A stretch of 26,722 nt of DNA, from the NCBI GenBank assembly GCA_948787875.1, contig CAQFKO010000015.1, positions 1 to 26,722 on the forward strand, given 5' to 3'. Shown in pieces: positions 22,997 through 26,722 of the stretch (its first letter is position 1; every line of letters starts with the position of its first letter). The translations under genes were made by a program, and so were the position numbers. The stretch is from an uncultured Eubacteriales bacterium (lineage in GTDB: Bacteria; Bacillota; Clostridia; Christensenellales; UBA1242). Below the pieces are notes generated by a model. It made no database searches. It worked only from the letters and a program-made list of their open reading frames with translations, and had not been told where the DNA came from.

Positions 22997-23905
22997 TTAT
23001 ACTAAAAATATCAGAAATGTAATATAAATTAACGATGATGTAAACATCAACCCGTCAACCCTGTCTAAAAATCCCCCATGTCCCGGAAAAATATTAGAAG
23101 AGTCTTTTATTCCGACCTTTCGTTTAAAGGCAGACTCAACAAGGTCGCCAAGTTGGTTTATTAAAGAGCCCAAAACTCCAATAATCGCAAATGTTGAAAC
23201 AGACAAACTAAGCGAAAAATCAATCAATTGAAAAATATTTGCAAAATAGAACACACAAAATGCAACCGTTGCACCCACAATTCCGCCTACAAAACCGCCA
23301 ACCATTCCCGCAATGGTCTTTTTTGGAGAAACCTCTGGAACAAATTTTCGCTTTCCGAAAGCCATGCCAAAAAAGTATGCAAAAGTATCTGTGAGCATAG
23401 ATACCGCAAACGCCAATATTATGCCCATAAATCCAAGATTAAAACCAAGGTGGTTTATTGCAAACAAACACGCAAGCGGAATAAGCGGATATGCAAAAAT
23501 TTGCATTGTTGTTTTTGCCCTGTCAAAAAGCTTTTTATTTTGTTCTGCTTTTTCTGCCTCAGAAGGCTCTTCGGTTTTATTTTTTCTGTTTTTTGCAAGA
23601 ATAATAATATCTTCCAAAATTGAATACAAAAATATTAAAATCGCCAAAGCCAAAATGCTTGCAAGCATTAATTTATAGTCAGTTGCAAAAGAAAATATTG
23701 CAAAAAATGCAAGCGGAACCATGCAAAGCGGAACTATGCTGACATTTTTTTCGGCAATTTTGTTTGCCTTAATCATTTCAAACAAACAGCCGTAACTGAT
23801 TATTAATGCATAAGCATCAAAAACATAGGGGCTAAAATATCTAAGCCCCACAAAAAGTGCTGTTACCAAAAAAATTATTGCACCTGTTATTATTCTTTTT
23901 AGCAA
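22997..23905 (-). CDS. cdsA: Phosphatidate cytidylyltransferase CdsA
   Basis: CdsA makes CDP-diacylglycerol from phosphatidic acid and CTP, the branch point for phospholipids. The 302-residue product has multiple membrane segments (for example IITGAIIFLVTALFVGL and MGIILAFAVSMLTDTFAYFFG) and the C-terminal signature FPGHGGFLDRVDGLMFTS, which holds the metal- and substrate-binding residues. A conserved KKTIAGMVGGFVGG precedes it. Length is slightly above the usual 260-280, from a charged cytosolic loop (KNRKNKTEEPSEAEKAEQNK). The start codon is TTG, supported by GAGGAG about seven bases upstream. It follows uppS by 30 bases. Confidence 0.95.
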   Translation of the reverse strand: MLKRIITGAIIFLVTALFVGLRYFSPYVFDAYALIISYGCLFEMIKANKIAEKNVSIVPLCMVPLAFFAIFSFATDYKLMLASILALAILIFLYSILEDIIILAKNRKNKTEEPSEAEKAEQNKKLFDRAKTTMQIFAYPLIPLACLFAINHLGFNLGFMGIILAFAVSMLTDTFAYFFGMAFGKRKFVPEVSPKKTIAGMVGGFVGGIVGATVAFCVFYFANIFQLIDFSLSLSVSTFAIIGVLGSLINQLGDLVESAFKRKVGIKDSSNIFPGHGGFLDRVDGLMFTSSLIYITFLIFLV

Positions 23906-23935
23906 AGTTTACTCCTCAGTTAAAAATTAACTTTT

Positions 23936-24655
23936 TTATTTTCCGAATCTGCGATTACGCTTTTGGTACTCAATAACACAATCGTCAAGGTCACGACCAA
24001 GAAACGCTGGCCAATGCTTATCAACAAAATAAAGTTCTGCATAAGCCATATCATACAGCATAAAACCGCTGATTCTTTGTTCTCCGCTGCTTCTGACCAT
24101 AAGGTCAACATCAGGAAGCGGATTTGTTGAAAGATATTTTTTAAAACTTTCTTCCGTAACTTCTTCGGGAAGAAGGTTTGCCTTAATTATCTTTTTTGTT
24201 GCATTAACAATATCATTTCTTCCGCCATAAGAAAGCGAAATATTGATATAACCGTGCTTGCAATTTTGTGTTTGCTTTTCCGCCTTATCAATAATTCTTA
24301 AAATGTTTGGAAGCAAAAAGTTTCTGTCGCCCGAATGATGAAACTTATAATCATATTTTACAAATTCGGGAATTAGTTTTTCTATTTGCTTAAATTGCTC
24401 AAATAAATAGTTAACTTCTTCTTCACTGCGATTAAAATTTTCGGTAGAAAAACAAAAGAATGACAAATTTTCTATGCCAAGTTCCGATGCTCTTTTTATA
24501 ATTCTTTTAACTGCCTCTGCTCCCTCTTTGTGACCAAACATAGTAGGCAATCCTTTTGCCCTTGCCCAACGCCTGTTGCCGTCACAAATAAAAGCAATAT
24601 GCTTTGGCAAATTATTAATATCAATTAAAGACTGTTCTTTTTTTTTAATAACCAT
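23936..24655 (-). CDS. uppS: Isoprenyl transferase (undecaprenyl diphosphate synthase)
   Basis: UppS adds isopentenyl units in cis to farnesyl diphosphate to make the lipid carrier for cell-wall synthesis. The 239-residue product has the motifs: HIAFICDGNRRWARAKG (metal-binding Asp25), GHKEGAEAVKRII, SFFCFSTENFNRS, and VRSSGEQRISGFMLYDMAYAELYF, shown here in part as VRSSGEQRISGF and AYAELYF. The IPP-binding arginines and serine are kept. The last motif differs from the usual R-x-SNFLLW at two positions (Gly for Asn, Tyr for Trp). It begins directly on the stop of the 69-codon gene (TAATG), so translation is coupled. UppS needs isoprenoid precursors, whose synthesis genes are not in this window. 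Confidence 0.96.
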   Translation of the reverse strand: MVIKKKEQSLIDINNLPKHIAFICDGNRRWARAKGLPTMFGHKEGAEAVKRIIKRASELGIENLSFFCFSTENFNRSEEEVNYLFEQFKQIEKLIPEFVKYDYKFHHSGDRNFLLPNILRIIDKAEKQTQNCKHGYINISLSYGGRNDIVNATKKIIKANLLPEEVTEESFKKYLSTNPLPDVDLMVRSSGEQRISGFMLYDMAYAELYFVDKHWPAFLGRDLDDCVIEYQKRNRRFGK

Positions 24656-24864
24656 TATATTTCCTTGAAAAGTTTTAAAAACTCACCGCAAACAAGCGTT
24701 ACTTCGCCATCGGAATTTACTCTTGCACTGCAAACAATAATTGCATTGCAATCGTTTGAATTATTTGAGTTTATTTTAATTTTTATATTGTTATAGCCAT
24801 TTTTGTTTAACAATTCAATGGCTTCTTGTTTTTCGTGCCCTATAAGCAAATTAAAATCAAACAT
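24655..24864 (-). CDS. Unknown 69-residue protein between frr and uppS
   Basis: I cannot name this protein with confidence. The 69 residues form an N-terminal part with LLIGHEKQEAIELLNKNGY, a Lys/Asn-rich stretch, and a C-terminal beta part ARVNSDGEVTLVCGEFLKLF. The order 'L-x-G-x4-EA-x2-L', then 'RV-x-x-DG-x-V ... CG' loosely recalls the I78/potato-inhibitor-I fold of small protease inhibitors, but this is memory of a pattern, not a match. There is no membrane segment or signal peptide. It starts one base after frr and ends on the uppS start, so it is embedded in a conserved operon and is probably expressed. Cysteines are present at two or three positions. Confidence 0.75.
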   Translation of the reverse strand: MFDFNLLIGHEKQEAIELLNKNGYNNIKIKINSNNSNDCNAIIVCSARVNSDGEVTLVCGEFLKLFKEI

Positions 24865-24865
24865 A

Positions 24866-25441
24866 TTAAACCTGCATTATTTCTTTTTCTTTATCGTCCA
24901 TAATGCTGTCTATTTTTGCACTTTTTTCGTCAATTACTTTTTGAACTTGCTTTTCATAAGATGCCTCTGCATCTTCGGTCAGCTCTCCGTCTTTTTTGAG
25001 TTTTTTGAGTTCTTCAATAGCATCACGACGAGCATTTCTGCAAGCAATTTTTGCATTTTCGGCAAGTGATTTTGTGTTTTTAACAAGCTCTCTTCTTCTT
25101 TCTTCGGTAAGCATTGGAAGAGTAAGTCTTATAACTCTGCCGTCGTCTGTTGGAGTAATTCCGAGGTCGGAAGCAAGAATTGCCTTAGTAATGTTTTTTA
25201 CATTAGTTATATCCCATGGCGAAATCATAAGCTGACGAGCTTCTGGAATAGAAATGTTTGCCATGTGAGCAATTGGGGTTGGAGTTCCGTAATAATCCAC
25301 CAAAATTTTGTCGAGCATTTTTGGGTTTGCCCTGCCTGCTCTGATTGAAGAAAGTTCTGACTCTAAGTGAGAAATTGCCTTAGAGAGTTCTTCCTCAAAA
25401 GTATCAAAAATGAGTTCTACATTTTCATTTTCATAATTCAT
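24866..25441 (-). CDS. frr: Ribosome recycling factor
   Basis: RRF, with EF-G, splits the post-termination ribosome. The 191-residue product has the normal length and the family motifs: LSSIRAGRANPKMLDKILVDYYGTPTPI, shown here in part as RAGRANPKML and VDYYGTPTPI, then ISPWDITNVKNITKAI, DGRVIRLTLPMLTEERRREL, and the C-terminal helix ending DKEKEIMQV. The usual upstream genes rpsB, tsf and pyrH are absent; an HD-domain gene lies there instead. It has its own strong promoter and an AAAGGAGA Shine-Dalgarno sequence. Confidence 0.98.
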   Translation of the reverse strand: MNYENENVELIFDTFEEELSKAISHLESELSSIRAGRANPKMLDKILVDYYGTPTPIAHMANISIPEARQLMISPWDITNVKNITKAILASDLGITPTDDGRVIRLTLPMLTEERRRELVKNTKSLAENAKIACRNARRDAIEELKKLKKDGELTEDAEASYEKQVQKVIDEKSAKIDSIMDDKEKEIMQV

Positions 25442-25468
25442 AAATAAATAATCTCCTTTTCTTAATAT

Positions 25469-25497
25469 ATAATACTAAATTTTGAAACATTTATCAA
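25469..25497 (-). promoter_or_regulatory. Sigma-A promoter for frr and the downstream genes
   Basis: On the minus strand TTGATA (25492-25497) is followed after exactly 17 bases by TATTAT (25469-25474). It lies about 28 bases upstream of the frr ATG, and the Shine-Dalgarno AAAAGGAGA (25452-25460) sits between them. The intergenic gap to the HD gene (25442-25533) shows no strong terminator. Confidence 0.75.
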
Positions 25498-25533
25498 ATA
25501 AATTTTAATATAAAGTCTATAATATGGCTTAAA

Positions 25534-26211
25534 TTAAGGCTTTAAAAATTCGTCCATCTTGTCAAAAATTTTAAATTTGCTTTTGGCATTTTCGGGAGTG
25601 TGAGCCAAAGCATCTGCTCTGCCCACAAAAACCAAAAATTCTAAAATTTGTTTTCCGTCGCCAAAGCTGTCAAAATCTTTTATAAGCAAGTTAATAAGAT
25701 TGTTATCAACCTTTTTATAATGGTCTTTGTGCGGGTCGCTATCTTCGGCATAAAAGTGCAAAAATATATCGTGGTCATGCACAAGTTTTGCCATTATTTT
25801 AATTTCGTCTTTGTTAAATCCAAACTTGTCCGCCTCTCTTAAAACAATTTTTTCACCCTCTAAATTGTGGTTAAAAAATCTGTCCAGCTCTTTGCCATCT
25901 GCCTCTTTGATTGTGTGAGAAGCAGGCTTTCCGAGGTCATGAAAAAACATTGTATATGCTAAAAACCGTCTATAATTTTTTGGCAAACTTTGGGTCATTT
26001 CATTAATATATTCAACCGAATGCAAAATGTGATCAAGCACATTATAAAGATGCCAAGGATTGTTTTGGGTTTGGTTTTTTGAAAGTTCAACTTCGGGCAA
26101 AATATCAATTAGCCAATTTTTTAATTCAACATTATTTTCATAAACATCATAAAATTTTTCAAGTGCATTTTCGGAAAGCAAAGCATTATCTAAAAGTTTT
26201 AAATTATTCAT
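25534..26211 (-). CDS. HD-domain phosphohydrolase family protein
   Basis: This 225-residue protein has a metal-dependent HD domain. The ligands can be seen: His61 in VLDHILHSVEY, the His91-Asp92 pair in FFHDLGKP, His115 in FNHNLEGEKI, and later LVHDHDI. The pattern 'NPWHLYNVLDHIL' followed by 'HDLGKP' and 'H-x-x-EG' recalls the HD part of bacterial CCA-adding enzymes and other small HD proteins, so a phosphodiesterase or phosphatase on a nucleotide or RNA end is likely, but the substrate is not readable. The C-terminal third (LVFVGRADALAHTPEN) is typical of this group. It has its own promoter and an AGAGG Shine-Dalgarno sequence, so it is probably a single-gene unit. Confidence 0.85.
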   Translation of the reverse strand: MNNLKLLDNALLSENALEKFYDVYENNVELKNWLIDILPEVELSKNQTQNNPWHLYNVLDHILHSVEYINEMTQSLPKNYRRFLAYTMFFHDLGKPASHTIKEADGKELDRFFNHNLEGEKIVLREADKFGFNKDEIKIMAKLVHDHDIFLHFYAEDSDPHKDHYKKVDNNLINLLIKDFDSFGDGKQILEFLVFVGRADALAHTPENAKSKFKIFDKMDEFLKP

Positions 26212-26228
26212 AATTCCTCTCTTACAAA

Positions 26229-26256
26229 ATTATAACACTAAAATTTGTAAAGACAA
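26229..26256 (-). promoter_or_regulatory. Sigma-A promoter for the HD-domain gene
   Basis: On the minus strand TTGTCT (26251-26256) is followed after 16 bases by a perfect TATAAT (26229-26234). It lies just downstream of the terminator of the preceding gene and about 17 bases upstream of the ATG, giving a short leader. Confidence 0.6.
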
Positions 26257-26259
26257 ATT

Positions 26260-26285
26260 AAAAACACAGAGTATTCTGTGTTTTT
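26260..26285 (-). terminator. Terminator after the edge-truncated gene
   Basis: AAAAACACAGA (26260-26270) and TCTGTGTTTTT (26275-26285) are perfect 11-base complements around a 4-base loop. On the minus strand the 3' arm ends in five T. It begins about six bases after the stop of the unknown edge gene. The symmetric A/T ends mean it could work in both directions. Confidence 0.85.
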
Positions 26286-26291
26286 ATTATA

Positions 26292-26722
26292 TCACCAATT
26301 AAGTTTTTCTTTTTCGGCAAAAGTCGAGTTGCACCTTTCCCAATCTTTTTTCCATTTTGTGTATTTTGGATTAGTTGTGTTTGAATAAAATTCACGCATT
26401 TTTTTATAAAAAGGATTTTGGGACTTTTGTGGGTCAAAAATTTCTAAATTTAAAATTGTGTCATGCAAAAGATTTTCAATATATTCTTCTTTAGAATTTG
26501 AATGGCCATCTAAAAGTTTTGCTAAATTTTCGCTGCCCGACTTCTCAATTTTATTTAATAAGTTCATAACTGCAAACTTATATTTTTTTATGTTAATCGG
26601 CGTGCTATCGTGCTTATATTTTTCATAAATATAATTTTTGTCTTCGTTAGTTAAAAAATCTTTATTTGGTGAACTTAGAATTCGAGTATAATCTGAGTAA
26701 TCTTTATCACCTGTTGTATATG
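26292..26722 (-). CDS. Unknown protein, 5' end beyond window edge
   Basis: The frame is open from the stop at 26292 to the window edge, so at least 142 residues are encoded and the true start is outside. An ATG at 26567 gives 91 residues, but the frame continues upstream for 51 codons without a stop, and no good Shine-Dalgarno sequence precedes it, so it is probably internal. The visible protein is hydrophilic and helical, with many Lys, Asn, Glu and Tyr (YTRILSSPNKDFLTNEDKNY, later MREFYSNTTNPKYTKWKKDW), and ends in LNW. There is no signal peptide or membrane segment in the visible part. I do not recognise it. A terminator directly follows, so it is the last gene of its unit. Confidence 0.7.
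   Translation of the reverse strand, partial: YTTGDKDYSDYTRILSSPNKDFLTNEDKNYIYEKYKHDSTPINIKKYKFAVMNLLNKIEKSGSENLAKLLDGHSNSKEEYIENLLHDTILNLEIFDPQKSQNPFYKKMREFYSNTTNPKYTKWKKDWERCNSTFAEKEKLNW

Overview
The window is a single 26.7-kb co-directional block: all 33 protein-coding genes that I can support lie on the minus strand, so the transcription order runs from high to low coordinates. The DNA is AT-rich. A nearly complete spoIIIA operon (spoIIIAA to spoIIIAH) plus spoIVB identify an endospore-forming member of the Bacillota. The gene order (nusA-infB core, efp-spoIIIA-asp23-nusB-xseAB-recN-spoIVB) is that of Clostridia. I cannot place it more precisely; an AT-rich, uncultivated gut clostridial lineage is a reasonable guess only.

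Layout in transcription order. (1) 26722-25534: an unknown gene cut by the window edge, a terminator, and an HD-domain hydrolase gene. (2) 25497-19998: a strong promoter, then frr, a 69-codon unknown gene, uppS, cdsA, rseP and a PolC-like gene that ends after its exonuclease domain. This run serves ribosome recycling, undecaprenyl-phosphate and phospholipid synthesis, and intramembrane proteolysis. (3) 19927-11866: a promoter and structured leader, then rimP, nusA, ylxR, ylxQ, infB, rbfA, nrnA, truB and an endonuclease-IV-like gene. This is the classical translation and transcription-factor operon. (4) 11849-11182: efp with its own promoter and terminator. (5) 11123-6625: the spoIIIA operon, encoding the mother-cell side of the engulfment-stage channel, closed by a terminator. 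(6) 6594-1297: a promoter, then an Asp23-family gene, a 435-codon unknown gene, nusB, xseA, xseB and recN. (7) 1265-1: a hairpin over the recN/spoIVB junction, spoIVB, and a short 3' flank with two Spo0A-box-like repeats.

Most genes are ordinary housekeeping genes. The unusual points are these. The PolC-family protein has no PHP or polymerase domain. SpoIIIAF is cut down to its two membrane segments. The isoprenoid genes that normally sit in these neighbourhoods (dxr and ispG near rseP, ispA and dxs near xseB) are all absent. Two unknown proteins are wedged into conserved operons. Several RNA hairpins sit at informative places: over the spoIVB ribosome-binding site, in the rimP leader, and between infB and rbfA. 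No mobile element, CRISPR array, tRNA or rRNA was seen. No stretch longer than about 175 bases lacks a gene.
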